The translations under genes and the position numbers were made by a program. Shown here piece by piece: positions 8,341 to 17,190 of a DNA stretch of 38,330 bases (within the stretch, counting starts at the first letter, position 1; every line of letters begins with the position of its first letter). The notes under the pieces were generated by a model. It was given only the letters and a program-made list of their open reading frames with translations. It made no database searches and was not told the DNA's origin. This DNA is from Eubacterium sp. UBA3782 (GTDB taxonomy: Bacteria; Bacillota; Clostridia; Lachnospirales; Lachnospiraceae): the NCBI GenBank assembly GCA_002368795.1, contig DFFG01000025.1, positions 1-38,330 on the forward strand, read 5' to 3'.

Positions 8341-10134
8341 TTGAATACTGCAGCTATGCGCATCGCCTCCCTCCGGGATGTCATGAACGCGCGATCCATT
8401 GATTATTTCCTGATGACCTCCTCCGACTACCATATGTCAGAGTATGTCGGTGATTTCTTTAAGGTGACCGAGTTTTTCTCGGGCTGCACCAGTGACAACG
8501 TCGTCCTGATCGTCGGCAGGGATGAAGCCCGCCTGTGGACGGACGGACGCTACTTTATCTCCGCGGCAGGCGAGCTGGCTGGCTCCGGCATCGACCTGAT
8601 GAAGATGGGCGAGCCTGGCGTGCCTACGGTCCGCGGCTATCTGAAGGAGCATCTTGCTGCCGGCAATGTCCTGGCCTTTGACGGCCGCTGCATCAGCGCG
8701 GTGGACGGTGCGGCCTTCCGCCGTCTGGCTGAGGCAGCCGGTGCAAGCGTGGTAACCGACCTTGACCCGGCAGATGGGATCTGGAATGACCGTCCCGCTC
8801 TCCCGTCCGATCCGGTCTTCCTGATCAGCGACGAGCTGGCCGGTGCGTCCTTTGCCGAAAAGCTGGAGGCCGTACGAATGAGTACTGCCTGTTCCGGTGG
8901 AAAAAGCCTGATGCTCTCCCGCCTGGACGATATCTGCTGGCTGCTGAACCTGCGCGGCAATGACGTCGCCTGCAACCCGGTCGTCCTCTCCTATCTCCTG
9001 ATTGGCCCGGAAAGGGTGGATCTGTTTATGCAGGAGTGTGAGCGCACGGACGAGTTCCTGGCTTATGCTGAGAAAAACAACATCACCCTTCATCCCTACG
9101 GCGATATCGCCCGCTTCCTGGCAGAGGAAGAGATCGTCTTCCCCGTGCTGGCAGAAGCATCCGGCACCTCTGCTCTCGTGCAGGAGCTGCTGGAAAAGCG
9201 CGGCACAGTCATCGACGCGATCAGCCCGACAGAGGTGATGAAGGCCATCAAAAACCCGGTAGAGATTGAAAACAGCCGGCGGGTATATCTGCAGGATTCC
9301 GCCGCCCTCTGCCGCTTCCTGTGCTGGTTCAAAAAGACCATCGGCAAAGAGCCCATCACCGAGATCTCGGCAGCAGAGCATCTCGACGCCCTGCGGGCAC
9401 AGCTCCCGGGCTATATCGAGCTGTCCTTCCCGACGATCTCCGCCTACGGCCCGAATGCAGCCATGGCCCACTACTCCGCCTCGGAGGAAAGCAACGCCAC
9501 CGTTGAAGAAAAGGGATTCCTTCTGGTGGATTCCGGCGGCACCTACATGGGCGGCACCACCGACGTCACCCGCACGATGGCAGCCGGTCCTCTGACACCC
9601 GAGCAGAAGCGCGACTTCACCCTGGTGGCCGTCTCCAACCTGGCCCTGCTGAACGCCCGCTTCCTCCACGGCTGCACCGGCCGCAACCTGGACACCTACG
9701 CCCGCATGCCCCTCTGGGATCTGGGCATCAACTACAACCACGGCACCGGCCATGGCATCGGCTACATCCTGAACGTCCACGAGGGACCCCAGAACATCCG
9801 CTGGAAATTCGGCCCCGGCCAGAAGGAAGCCGTCTTTGAGCCCGGCATGATCGTCTCCGACGAGCCCGGCATCTATATCGAAAACGGCTACGGCATCCGG
9901 ACCGAGACGATCCTCCTGACCGTCGAGGACATGACCAACGAATACGGCAGATGGCTGCGTTTTGAGCCCCTGACCTGGGCGCCCATCGACCTTGACGCCA
10001 TCGACACCGCCTGGATGCAGCCGCGGGACATCGAGCGGCTGAACGCCTACCACGCACAGGTTCGTGAAAAGATCGCTCCCTTCCTCGAGGGAGAAGAACT
10101 CGCCTGGCTCGAAGAAGCCACCCGGGCCATCTAA
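8341..10134 (+). CDS. Xaa-Pro aminopeptidase (M24B metallopeptidase)
   Basis: A 597-residue cytoplasmic enzyme that removes an N-terminal residue preceding proline. Two creatinase-like N-terminal domains (about 1-310) precede the pita-bread M24 domain (about 315-540) and a C-terminal M24_C cap ending in WLEEATRAI. The five dinuclear-metal ligands are all visible: D397 (LVDSGG), D408 (TTDVTR), H471 (GTGHGIGY), E508 (SDEPGIY) and E522 (IRTETI). The length matches the long aminopeptidase P class. The start is a TTG at 8341, eight bases after AAGGAAG; an ATG at 8356 is an alternative. A weak extended -10 (TGGTATAAC, 8233-8241) lies upstream. The gene stands alone and is divergent from the CNNM pair. 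Confidence 0.93.
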   Translation: MNTAAMRIASLRDVMNARSIDYFLMTSSDYHMSEYVGDFFKVTEFFSGCTSDNVVLIVGRDEARLWTDGRYFISAAGELAGSGIDLMKMGEPGVPTVRGYLKEHLAAGNVLAFDGRCISAVDGAAFRRLAEAAGASVVTDLDPADGIWNDRPALPSDPVFLISDELAGASFAEKLEAVRMSTACSGGKSLMLSRLDDICWLLNLRGNDVACNPVVLSYLLIGPERVDLFMQECERTDEFLAYAEKNNITLHPYGDIARFLAEEEIVFPVLAEASGTSALVQELLEKRGTVIDAISPTEVMKAIKNPVEIENSRRVYLQDSAALCRFLCWFKKTIGKEPITEISAAEHLDALRAQLPGYIELSFPTISAYGPNAAMAHYSASEESNATVEEKGFLLVDSGGTYMGGTTDVTRTMAAGPLTPEQKRDFTLVAVSNLALLNARFLHGCTGRNLDTYARMPLWDLGINYNHGTGHGIGYILNVHEGPQNIRWKFGPGQKEAVFEPGMIVSDEPGIYIENGYGIRTETILLTVEDMTNEYGRWLRFEPLTWAPIDLDAIDTAWMQPRDIERLNAYHAQVREKIAPFLEGEELAWLEEATRAI

Positions 10135-10164
10135 GAGAATTTAACGCTTAGGGCACGCTCACGC

Positions 10165-10354
10165 AAAAAGGAGCTGCCGCAGCAAAAAAGCGAAAATCGG
10201 GCATACACATTCTGAAGGGGACATCCGCAGCGCCGGTTCTTGGAGAAATCTTTGAAAAAGATTTCGACGTAGAACCGCTGCGCGAGGACAGAGCGAGAGC
10301 GCTCCCCGAAAGAATATGTATGCCCGATTAAGCTTGCTGCGGCAGCTCCTTTTT
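10165..10354. repeat. Long palindromic element 1 at a convergent gene junction
   Basis: A 190-bp inverted-repeat element. Outer arms AAAAAGGAGCTGCCGCAGC (10165-10183) and its complement (10336-10354) pair perfectly over 19 bp. An inner stem (10196-10212 with 10312-10328) pairs 16 of 17. Inside is a conserved core: CTGAAGGGGACA (10212-10223), stem GGTTCT/AGAACC (10235-10240 with 10271-10276), and GAGGACAGAGCG (10284-10295) followed by CCCCGAAAGAAT. The same core recurs at 28957-29155. Both ends carry A5/T5, so it could end the aminopeptidase and GH3 transcripts from either side. It may be a miniature inverted-repeat mobile element, a bidirectional terminator or a structured RNA. Confidence 0.75.
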
Positions 10355-10374
10355 CAGGTGCGTACCCTTATTAT

Positions 10375-12498
10375 CTACAGTTCTACAGAGATCTGTACCG
10401 GACGGTGACCGGTCAGCTCGGCGCTTCTTTCATCGGGCTGTGAACACCCGGCATATAGCGTAAAGCGCCTGTTGCGGATCTCCCGTATTCCGTCTGCATC
10501 CACCGAGGTGAAGGCGCGCGGAAGGACGTCAAGCTCCACCGTTTTTTCCTCACCGCTCTCGAGATGGACACGGGCAAAGGCTGCCAGCGCCGGATTTGGC
10601 ACGGCGAGGGAGTATTCCTCATCCCGGATATAGACCTGCACCACCTCGTCGCAGGCACAGATTCCGTTATTTTTCACTTTGGCCTTTACGCGAACACCGC
10701 CGAAGTTCTCCGTTCCCTCTTCCCTGATCTGCTCCGCGCAGGCCTCTGTGACTTTTGCATCACCGTAGGTCAGGCCATACCCGAAGGGATACAGCGGTAT
10801 TCCCCCATAGTAGCGGTAGGTCCTGCCGGCCATCGCGTAGTCGGTAAAGTCCGGAAGATCATCGGTGCCGCGGTAGAAGGTGACCGGAAGCTTTCCGGAC
10901 GGTGCCGTGCGGCCAAACAGGATGTCAGCCACTTCCGCTCCGCCCCTGGCGCCTGGGTACCAGGCCTGCAGGACGGCCTCCGCCTTTTCCTGTGCCAGAC
11001 ACAGATCCACGCTGCTGCCGGTCATATTGACCAGGATCACCGGTTTTCCGGAAGCAAATACGGTATCCATCAGACGGCGCTGGGATTCGGGCAGGCGAAG
11101 ATCGGCCTTGTCGCCGGAGGCATCGGAATTACCAGTATCGCCTTCCTCGCCCTCCAGGGTCTCATCCAGACCGGTCACCAGGATGACCACATCCGAGTGC
11201 GCTGCCACGGCCGCTGCCTCGGAAAGGCGATCGCCGCCTTCCGGCTTTGACAGGGACTCCGCATTCGGACGCCACAGGTCGCAGCCAGCCGAATACAATA
11301 CGCGGACGGAATCGCCCACCAGATCCTGGATCCCCTCCAGGATGGTGATGTACCGGGAGGATGTTCCGTGATAATTGCCGATCAGGGCCAGACGGCTGTT
11401 CGCATTGGGACCGATCACGCCGATGGTGTGCAGCTTATCCTGGGAGAGCGGCAGGAGCCCGTTGTTTTTCAAGAGCACCACGCACTCCTCCGAAGCACGC
11501 TTTGCCACCGCCAGATGCTCCTTCGTCTCCACGTCCATGAGCGAGAGATGGTCAAACTCCGTCTCCTCAAACATGCCCAGAAGGAACCTTGCCGTCATGA
11601 CGCGCACACAGGATTCGGTGATATATTTCTCATCGAGAAGGCCTTCTTCGTATGCATTCAGGATCCTCTCGTAGGTGCAGCCGCAGTTCAGATCGCAGCC
11701 GGCAGAAAGAGCCTTGGTCACCGACTCCTCCGGGCGGGAGGTCACCTTGTGACTTTCATGGAAATCCCGGACCGCCCAGCAGTCAGAGACATAATGCCCT
11801 TCAAATCCCCACCGTTTCCGGAGGATCTCTGTCATCAGCTCATGGTTTGCGCAGCAGGGCTCACCATTCGTCCGGTTATAGGCCCCCATGACCGCCTCGA
11901 CCTGGCCTTCCTTTACGCAGGCCTCAAAGGCCGGAAGATAAGTCTCCTCCAGATCCTTTTTTGAGATCTCGGCATTGAAAAAGTGGCGCAGGGCTTCCGG
12001 CCCGGAATGCCCTGCAAAATGCTTTGCGCAGGCTGCCAGCTTCATGTGCTCCGAGTCCCCCTGCAGCCCGTGGATAAAGGGCACGGCCATCCGGCTGGTC
12101 AGATAGGGATCCTCGCCGTAAGTCTCATGGCCTCTGCCCCATCTGGGATCGCGGAAAATATTTACATTGGGTGACCAGTAGGTCAGGCCCTTGTAGATGT
12201 CCCGGTCATCCCGGCTGCTGGCCTCGTTGTATTTCGCGCGGCCCTCCGTGGAGATCACCTCGCCGACTGCCTTCATCAGCTCCGGGTCAAAGGTGGCCGC
12301 CATGCCGATGGCCTGCGGGAAAGAGGTGGCTGTGCCGGCCCGCGCAACGCCGTGCAGGCCTTCGTTCCACCAGTTATATTCCGGAATGCCCAATCTCTCT
12401 ACTGCTTCCGCATTAAATTTTAACTGAGAAGCCTTCTCCTCAACTGTCATTTTCGCGACGAGCGCCTCGGCCCGTCTTTTTGCCTCTTCTCTGTTCAA
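10375..12498 (-). CDS. Glycoside hydrolase family 3 (beta-glucosidase/beta-xylosidase type)
   Basis: A 707-residue exo-acting glycosidase with no signal peptide, so it probably cleaves imported oligosaccharides in the cytoplasm. The N-terminal TIM-barrel domain has NWWNEGLHGVARAG near residue 42, a WSPNVNIFRDPRWGRGHETY motif near 108, KHFAGH near 159 and the nucleophile D239 in YVSDCWAV. The alpha/beta domain has VVLLKNNGLLPL and a GEEGDTGNSD stretch expected to supply the acid/base. A C-terminal fibronectin-III-like domain includes YPFGYGLTYG. The WWNE-LHGV signature is common in beta-xylosidases and related beta-glucosidases, so the sugar is not settled. The start is TTG at 12498 with AGGAG six bases upstream. 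It is divergent from the AraC regulator, its likely controller. Confidence 0.92.
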   Translation of the reverse strand: MNREEAKRRAEALVAKMTVEEKASQLKFNAEAVERLGIPEYNWWNEGLHGVARAGTATSFPQAIGMAATFDPELMKAVGEVISTEGRAKYNEASSRDDRDIYKGLTYWSPNVNIFRDPRWGRGHETYGEDPYLTSRMAVPFIHGLQGDSEHMKLAACAKHFAGHSGPEALRHFFNAEISKKDLEETYLPAFEACVKEGQVEAVMGAYNRTNGEPCCANHELMTEILRKRWGFEGHYVSDCWAVRDFHESHKVTSRPEESVTKALSAGCDLNCGCTYERILNAYEEGLLDEKYITESCVRVMTARFLLGMFEETEFDHLSLMDVETKEHLAVAKRASEECVVLLKNNGLLPLSQDKLHTIGVIGPNANSRLALIGNYHGTSSRYITILEGIQDLVGDSVRVLYSAGCDLWRPNAESLSKPEGGDRLSEAAAVAAHSDVVILVTGLDETLEGEEGDTGNSDASGDKADLRLPESQRRLMDTVFASGKPVILVNMTGSSVDLCLAQEKAEAVLQAWYPGARGGAEVADILFGRTAPSGKLPVTFYRGTDDLPDFTDYAMAGRTYRYYGGIPLYPFGYGLTYGDAKVTEACAEQIREEGTENFGGVRVKAKVKNNGICACDEVVQVYIRDEEYSLAVPNPALAAFARVHLESGEEKTVELDVLPRAFTSVDADGIREIRNRRFTLYAGCSQPDERSAELTGHRPVQISVEL

Positions 12499-12520
12499 TG
12501 TGCACTCCTGGGTTTTAAAA

Positions 12521-12540
12521 AGACCGAACCCCCGGTCTTC
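12521..12540. promoter_or_regulatory. Small palindrome in the GH3/araC divergent region
   Basis: AAGACCG and CGGTCTT, separated by AACCCC, can form a 7-bp hairpin or serve as an operator between the divergent GH3 and AraC genes. A TACAAT (12588-12593) nearby could be the -10 of the regulator gene. Both are weak evidence. Confidence 0.3.
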
Positions 12541-12658
12541 ATCCTCCTGCCGGCCGAAGGGCTGTGGCGGGAAGGTGAAAAATAGTGTACAATGGATATG
12601 ATGATCTGTATCCTTTGCAAAAACGTCTGTGTATCGTTTTCACAGGAAGGAGCGTGCA

Positions 12659-13630
12659 ATGGCAGTCACGCGTGTTTATGTTCCATCAAAATATAAACAG
12701 CCGATCTCCCAGGATGATACCCGTTACCTGACCGGAGAACTCGAGCAGGTCAACTATGTCCCCCAGAGCCATCTGCGCATCTGGTACAATACCCAGACCT
12801 GCGCCTACAGTGTCCATCACCATCCGGCCTACGAGATCATTCTCTGTGTGGAAAACCTCTATCCGACAAAGATCGCCGGAAAGATGCTGACGATGAACGT
12901 GGATGACATCCTGATCATTCCGCCCCACACGCTCCACGAGCTGTACGGCGGCCCCGGCTCCCGGTTCATCATGCTGATCGATCCGCTCCTGCTGTCCGGC
13001 TTTTCGGACATGAATGTGCTGGAGCCCTTCATCAGCTCCCGCATTCTCTACCGCAGAAGCGAGGATCCGGAGCTTTATGACATGATCCGCGGCTGTCTGG
13101 ATGAGATGATTGATTTTTATTTCGCCGCCGGCAGTATGTGGGAGTTGAACATCTACTCCGTTTTCCTGCGCATGCTATCGGGGATCGGCCGCCATGTGTT
13201 TGAAAACGCGGCCGTCTTCTCCTCCACAAAGGCGGATGACGCCTCTCTGGCCTACAACCGGTTCTCCGCACTGCTGCGCTATATCGACGCCCACTATGCA
13301 GAGGATCTCTCTCTGGAATGGGGCGCGGATTATACCGGCTTTTCCAAATACTATTTCCTGCGCCTGTTCAAAGAATACACCGGCACGACCTTCCACGACC
13401 ATCTGCTGCATAAAAGGATCCAGGCCGCGCAGGCTCTGCTCTCGGATGATTACTCGATCACAGACATTGCCGTCCGGACGGGCTTCAACAGCCCGACCTC
13501 CTTTAACCGCAGCTTTCGCAAATACACCGGCATGACGCCGACGCAGTACCGGGCCTTCCGGGAGAGCAAAGACACCTATGCCCTCGCCCTCTCTGCAGCT
13601 GAGCTGGACCGGCAGGCCAATTCCCTATAG
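12659..13630 (+). CDS. AraC-family transcriptional regulator with cupin sensor domain
   Basis: A 323-residue regulator. The N-terminal cupin-like sugar-binding domain covers about 40-190 (YSVHHHPAYEIILCVE, then VDDILIIPPHTLHEL). The C-terminal double helix-turn-helix of about 100 residues starts near 215 (RFSALLRYIDAHYAEDLSLE, KYYFLRLFKEYTGTTFHDHL, ITDIAVRTGFNSPTSFNRSF, KYTGMTPTQYRAF). The ATG at 12659 follows a strong AAGGAG site at ideal spacing, and an upstream in-frame start at 12629 is unlikely. It lies between a divergent GH3 gene and a convergent sugar ABC operon that ends six bases after its stop, and it probably activates both in response to a sugar. The ligand is unknown. Confidence 0.92.
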   Translation: MAVTRVYVPSKYKQPISQDDTRYLTGELEQVNYVPQSHLRIWYNTQTCAYSVHHHPAYEIILCVENLYPTKIAGKMLTMNVDDILIIPPHTLHELYGGPGSRFIMLIDPLLLSGFSDMNVLEPFISSRILYRRSEDPELYDMIRGCLDEMIDFYFAAGSMWELNIYSVFLRMLSGIGRHVFENAAVFSSTKADDASLAYNRFSALLRYIDAHYAEDLSLEWGADYTGFSKYYFLRLFKEYTGTTFHDHLLHKRIQAAQALLSDDYSITDIAVRTGFNSPTSFNRSFRKYTGMTPTQYRAFRESKDTYALALSAAELDRQANSL

Positions 13631-13636
13631 GACCAA

Positions 13637-14479
13637 TCAGCCCTTTACGCTGCCCAGGGCAACGCCCGCGATGATGTACTTGGACAGCAGCAGATATACG
13701 ACGATCAGCGGAAGTGCCGTAAGCGTCAGGCCCAGATAGACCGAACCGTACTCTGTCTTGTAGATGTCGCCCCGAAGAAGGGAGATCATGATCGGCAGGG
13801 TATAGTTTTTCTGATCGGTCAGCAGGACCAGCGGACGGAACAGCTCATTCCAGCTGTTGACGAAGGCAAAGATCGCCTGGGTCGCGATGGCCGGCTTCAT
13901 GATCGGAAGCGCGATGGCGTTGAAGATGTAGAATTCTCCGGCGCCATCGATCCTTGCAGACTCCACGATCTCCAGAGACAGCGCCGGCTTCATGTACTGA
14001 CGCATAAAGAAAACGACCGACGGAGCCGCGATGGCCGGCAGGATCAGCACCCAAAGGTTGTTGGTCAGGTGCAGCTTGTATACCATCTGATAGAAACCGA
14101 TCATGACCAGCTGGGACGGGATCATCATGACAGCCACGATAAAGCTGAAGAATGCATCCTTGAACTTCCAGTCATAGACGACCAGACCGTAGGCAGTCAG
14201 CGCCGAGAAGTAGGTCGTCAGAACTGTTACACCGACGGAGATCAGCAGAGAATTCTTGAAGCCGACCGCCGGATTAAAGCTCTTGCCCAGCAGGATCTTC
14301 AGGTTGTTCATGAAATATTTCGACGGGATCAGGGATACCGCATGGGCCTGGATCTCGGTCGTAGACCTTGTGGAGTTTACGATCATGATCACAAAGGGCA
14401 TGACACTGAGGATCGCCAGAAAAACGCAGATGATAAAAATGATCGCCTTATAAACGGCGGGATTCTTTTTGCTCTTCAT
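13637..14479 (-). CDS. Sugar ABC transporter permease, MalG type
   Basis: A 280-residue inner-membrane permease of the CUT1 sugar family with six predicted membrane segments. The ATPase-docking EAA loop is visible as ESARIDGAGEFYIFNAIALP, with the usual EAA changed to ESA. The C-terminus ends GVALGSVKG, as in MalG-like proteins. The ATG overlaps the stop of the upstream permease by four bases (ATGA), so the two are co-translated. No ATPase gene accompanies the operon; in Firmicutes CUT1 systems commonly share a general MsmX/MsmK-type ATPase encoded elsewhere. The substrate is probably an oligosaccharide related to the neighbouring GH3 enzyme. The gene is convergent with the AraC gene, and no clear terminator fits in the six-base gap. 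Confidence 0.93.
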   Translation of the reverse strand: MKSKKNPAVYKAIIFIICVFLAILSVMPFVIMIVNSTRSTTEIQAHAVSLIPSKYFMNNLKILLGKSFNPAVGFKNSLLISVGVTVLTTYFSALTAYGLVVYDWKFKDAFFSFIVAVMMIPSQLVMIGFYQMVYKLHLTNNLWVLILPAIAAPSVVFFMRQYMKPALSLEIVESARIDGAGEFYIFNAIALPIMKPAIATQAIFAFVNSWNELFRPLVLLTDQKNYTLPIMISLLRGDIYKTEYGSVYLGLTLTALPLIVVYLLLSKYIIAGVALGSVKG

Positions 14480-15453
14480 TTTACCTTCTCTCCTCTCAGT
14501 GCTGCAGCCTCAGCTCTCTCCTGACGCTTCACCAGCTTTCTGAGCTTCTCCTCATCCTTATCCCGGAGTACCCAGAACATAATTGCAGACAGGATCACGA
14601 TCAGGATAAACATGATCATACTGGTAGCCGACGCGCGGTTGTACATATAGGTTCCGCTGAAGGCCTGGTTGTAAATGAACACGCTGACGGTCATGGTCGC
14701 GTTGTCCGGGCCGCCCTGCAGGAACAGCTTCGGAATATCGAACATGTTCAGACCGCCGACCAGACTGGTTACAAGGGTGAACAGCAGGATGGTGCGGATG
14801 TTCGGGATCGTGATGAGCCAGAAGGTCTGCCATCCGTTCGCTCCGTCCACCTCAGCAGCATCGAAGATCTCCGGGCTGATGCCCAGCACACCGGAAATCA
14901 GAATGATCATCGTATAGCCGTACCACATCCAGGTCTGGATAAAGATAACGACCGCCCTGGCCACGTTCTTTTTGACCAGGAAGTTGAAGGGCTCTGCCAG
15001 GATCCCGAAGCGGGTCAGCAGATCGTTCACCGGACCCATCGGGAAACCGAAGAGCGCGTTGAACAGGATAGCTATCGTCGCCGCGGTAATGATGTTTGGC
15101 AGATAGAACAGGACCTTGAAGACGCCAACGCCTGGTACCTTGAAGCGCCTGTCTGTAAACCATGCGCTGAGCAGCAGCGCAAGGGCAAGCTGCGGAATGA
15201 AGTTGCAGATCCACATGACCACCGTATTCTTCAGAGCAAGCTGGAAGGTCGGGCTGGTCAGGATCTGCTTGTAATTCTTAAAGGGATCGTCGGCCAGGAA
15301 ATGAAAGGCTGTCTTTCCGATTCCCTTGAGGTCTGTAAACCCGATAAGTGCCGTGTAAACGGTCGGGTACAGCATAAATACTGCCCACGCGATCACAAAC
15401 GGCAGGCAGAACAGATAGCCGTATTTTGCATATCTTGATCGATTCGTCTTCAT
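14476..15453 (-). CDS. Sugar ABC transporter permease, MalF type
   Basis: A 325-residue membrane permease pairing with the downstream MalG-type protein. It begins with a short basic tail and LFCLPFVIAWAVFMLYPTVY, typical for CUT1 permeases. Six segments are predicted, and the ATPase-docking loop EAAEVDGANGWQTFWLITIP is intact near residue 215. The C-terminal tail is charged (RDKDEEKLRKLVKRQERAE) and cytoplasmic, longer than in most MalF-like proteins. The start at 15453 has a GAGGAGAT site about ten bases upstream. A 13-bp perfect hairpin separates it from the binding-protein gene, the common way to keep binding protein in excess over permease. Confidence 0.93.
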   Translation of the reverse strand: MKTNRSRYAKYGYLFCLPFVIAWAVFMLYPTVYTALIGFTDLKGIGKTAFHFLADDPFKNYKQILTSPTFQLALKNTVVMWICNFIPQLALALLLSAWFTDRRFKVPGVGVFKVLFYLPNIITAATIAILFNALFGFPMGPVNDLLTRFGILAEPFNFLVKKNVARAVVIFIQTWMWYGYTMIILISGVLGISPEIFDAAEVDGANGWQTFWLITIPNIRTILLFTLVTSLVGGLNMFDIPKLFLQGGPDNATMTVSVFIYNQAFSGTYMYNRASATSMIMFILIVILSAIMFWVLRDKDEEKLRKLVKRQERAEAAALRGEKVK

Positions 15454-15618
15454 GGTGAAATGATCTCCTCCATCTCATCCGGCCCGGCTTTACGTGGACC
15501 AGTTCAGGCAGGCACAGGGCCCGCTGGCAGGACCTGCCTCATGTTTTTGCTGCGTACGGGAGCTCCCCGGCGTTTCTGCCTGGCTGCGCCAGCTGCATAG
15601 CGTTTCTTCGGAAAAGAA

Positions 15619-15647
15619 ACGGGGGCAGGATCCTATCCTGCCCCCGT
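15619..15647. terminator. Hairpin between the binding-protein and permease genes
   Basis: ACGGGGGCAGGAT and its exact complement enclose a three-base loop. On minus the stem is followed by TTTCTTTT, a broken U-run. It probably acts as a leaky terminator and mRNA-stabilising hairpin that lets the binding protein be made in excess over the two permeases. Confidence 0.75.
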
Positions 15648-15690
15648 AAGAATCCTTTTGCATCGCCTGTGCTGTGCTTACGTCTGTCCT

Positions 15691-17190
15691 TTATTCGGCG
15701 GATTCGATGCCGAGATTGTCAGAGACGGTCTGCTTGAATGCTGCAAGTGCCTCGTCGCGGCTCTTCTCGCCTGCTGCATATGCACGGACCTGATCTCTCC
15801 AGATCTGGTTGATGGACTCGTCGTACTGCGTCAGGTTGGAGCCTGTTGCATAGTCATTTGCCGGGATGAAATAATCAAACATGTTCTGGCCGCCCAGGAA
15901 CTCAAGCTCGCCGTTGGATTTTGCCATGACTGTGCCGGAGGCTACAGAATCCTTGGTTCCGCCTTCGCCGTTCAGAGTGCCGTTTGCCCACTTGTACTGC
16001 AGGCCGTCCTCGGTGCAATCGAGAGTTACATAGTGGATCAGCTCAGCAACAGCTTCCTTCTTGGACTCGTCCATGTTCTTGTTGGCGATCAGCCATGTGC
16101 CGCCCCAGAAGAAACCGATCGGGGAATCGCAGACTGCCCAGTCGCCGTAGGTTCCCTCACCGACAGCTGTGCCGCCGCAGTTGGGAGCCAGTGTGTAGTT
16201 GATCAGCCATGCAGGACCAAAGAAGCCAAATACCGGCTTGGCGCCCTCGCCCTTCATATCAGCAAACCATGCATCCTGCCAGTCCTGTGTGAGGTTGGAC
16301 CAGCCGTTGTCGGTCAGATTCTTGGAGATGTCCAGGAAGGCTTCTCTCTTGGGATCGATCTGCAGATAGCCGTCCTCGTTCAGCCAGCCGACATCAGAGC
16401 TGTTCTCGACTGCGTGCCAGATATCGCCGTCACCGGAAACAATTGCTACGCCCTTATCGCCGAGGGTAGCTGCTGCCTCCCAGAACTTGTCCCAGGAACC
16501 GCTGCCGCCGCCGATGATCGCGGAGATCTCTGTGGGATCATCTGTGCCGAAGACATCCTTTGCGATGGATCTGCGGTAGATGAAGCATCCGCCGGTTGCC
16601 TGATAGCCAAGGCCGTCGACCTGACCGCTGCTGTTGGTACCGATCTCAACCGCATATTTTGCGATCTGCGCATCCTCGATCTCCTTGTCGATATCAAATC
16701 CGAGATCTGCATACGGCATCGCATACTCTTCCATATCGCCCCGTGTATACTTCAGAACGAAAGCAGACTCTGCGCAGTAGAAGTCAGGCTGCTCTTCACC
16801 GCCGGCGATCAGTGCCTGGTCAAGGGCCGGCTGGTATGCGCCCTCTGTCGTGGCAATAATCGTGGATTTAACGGCATATCCGAAATCCGGATGCTCTTCG
16901 ATATACTTCTCAACCATGCCCGGAACCTCGTCGGTGAAGGTCCACAGATTGATGGTTCCCTTCTCGCCGGAACCTGCAACCAGAACCTGTGCATCACCTT
17001 CCGATTCTTCTGCAGCCGCCTCGGTCTCCTCAGCCGGTGCCTCCTCAGCAGGTGCCTCGGATGCTGCTGCAGATGCTGCTGCCTCAGCAGGTGCACTGCT
17101 AGCCGCCGCAGAATCCGATCCTCCGCAGCCTGCCAGAACAGAAGCTGTCATTAAGCCGATCATTGCTAATGCTGTGATTCTTCTTTTCAT
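15691..17190 (-). CDS. Extracellular sugar-binding lipoprotein of the ABC transporter
   Basis: A 499-residue solute-binding protein of the SBP_bac_1 type. The signal peptide carries a lipobox, LAGC, with the lipidated cysteine at residue 22. An Ala/Glu-rich tether follows (about 25-65) before the folded domain starting GTINLWTFTDEVPGM. It captures the sugar outside the membrane and hands it to the two permeases encoded downstream. The start has a strong AAGGAGGATAT site. The tether resembles those of other gut Clostridia and is low-complexity, so it is of little use for classification. It is the first gene of the operon. Its upstream region is AT-rich and carries a GC-rich hairpin (17251-17272) in the leader, but no unambiguous promoter. 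Confidence 0.93.
   Translation of the reverse strand: MKRRITALAMIGLMTASVLAGCGGSDSAAASSAPAEAAASAAASEAPAEEAPAEETEAAAEESEGDAQVLVAGSGEKGTINLWTFTDEVPGMVEKYIEEHPDFGYAVKSTIIATTEGAYQPALDQALIAGGEEQPDFYCAESAFVLKYTRGDMEEYAMPYADLGFDIDKEIEDAQIAKYAVEIGTNSSGQVDGLGYQATGGCFIYRRSIAKDVFGTDDPTEISAIIGGGSGSWDKFWEAAATLGDKGVAIVSGDGDIWHAVENSSDVGWLNEDGYLQIDPKREAFLDISKNLTDNGWSNLTQDWQDAWFADMKGEGAKPVFGFFGPAWLINYTLAPNCGGTAVGEGTYGDWAVCDSPIGFFWGGTWLIANKNMDESKKEAVAELIHYVTLDCTEDGLQYKWANGTLNGEGGTKDSVASGTVMAKSNGELEFLGGQNMFDYFIPANDYATGSNLTQYDESINQIWRDQVRAYAAGEKSRDEALAAFKQTVSDNLGIESAE

Noticed and set aside
8437..10053. Minus-strand frame of 538 codons opposite the aminopeptidase gene
   Set aside because: Antisense shadow of a GC-rich gene; no family resemblance, while the plus frame has all metal ligands.
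10209..10316. Hammerhead-ribozyme-like CTGAAG and CGAAA in the palindromic element core
   Set aside because: The bases before CTGA and after GAAA pair with each other, so these motifs form a symmetric internal loop of one long stem. A hammerhead needs two separate stems there and CUGANGA, which is not met.
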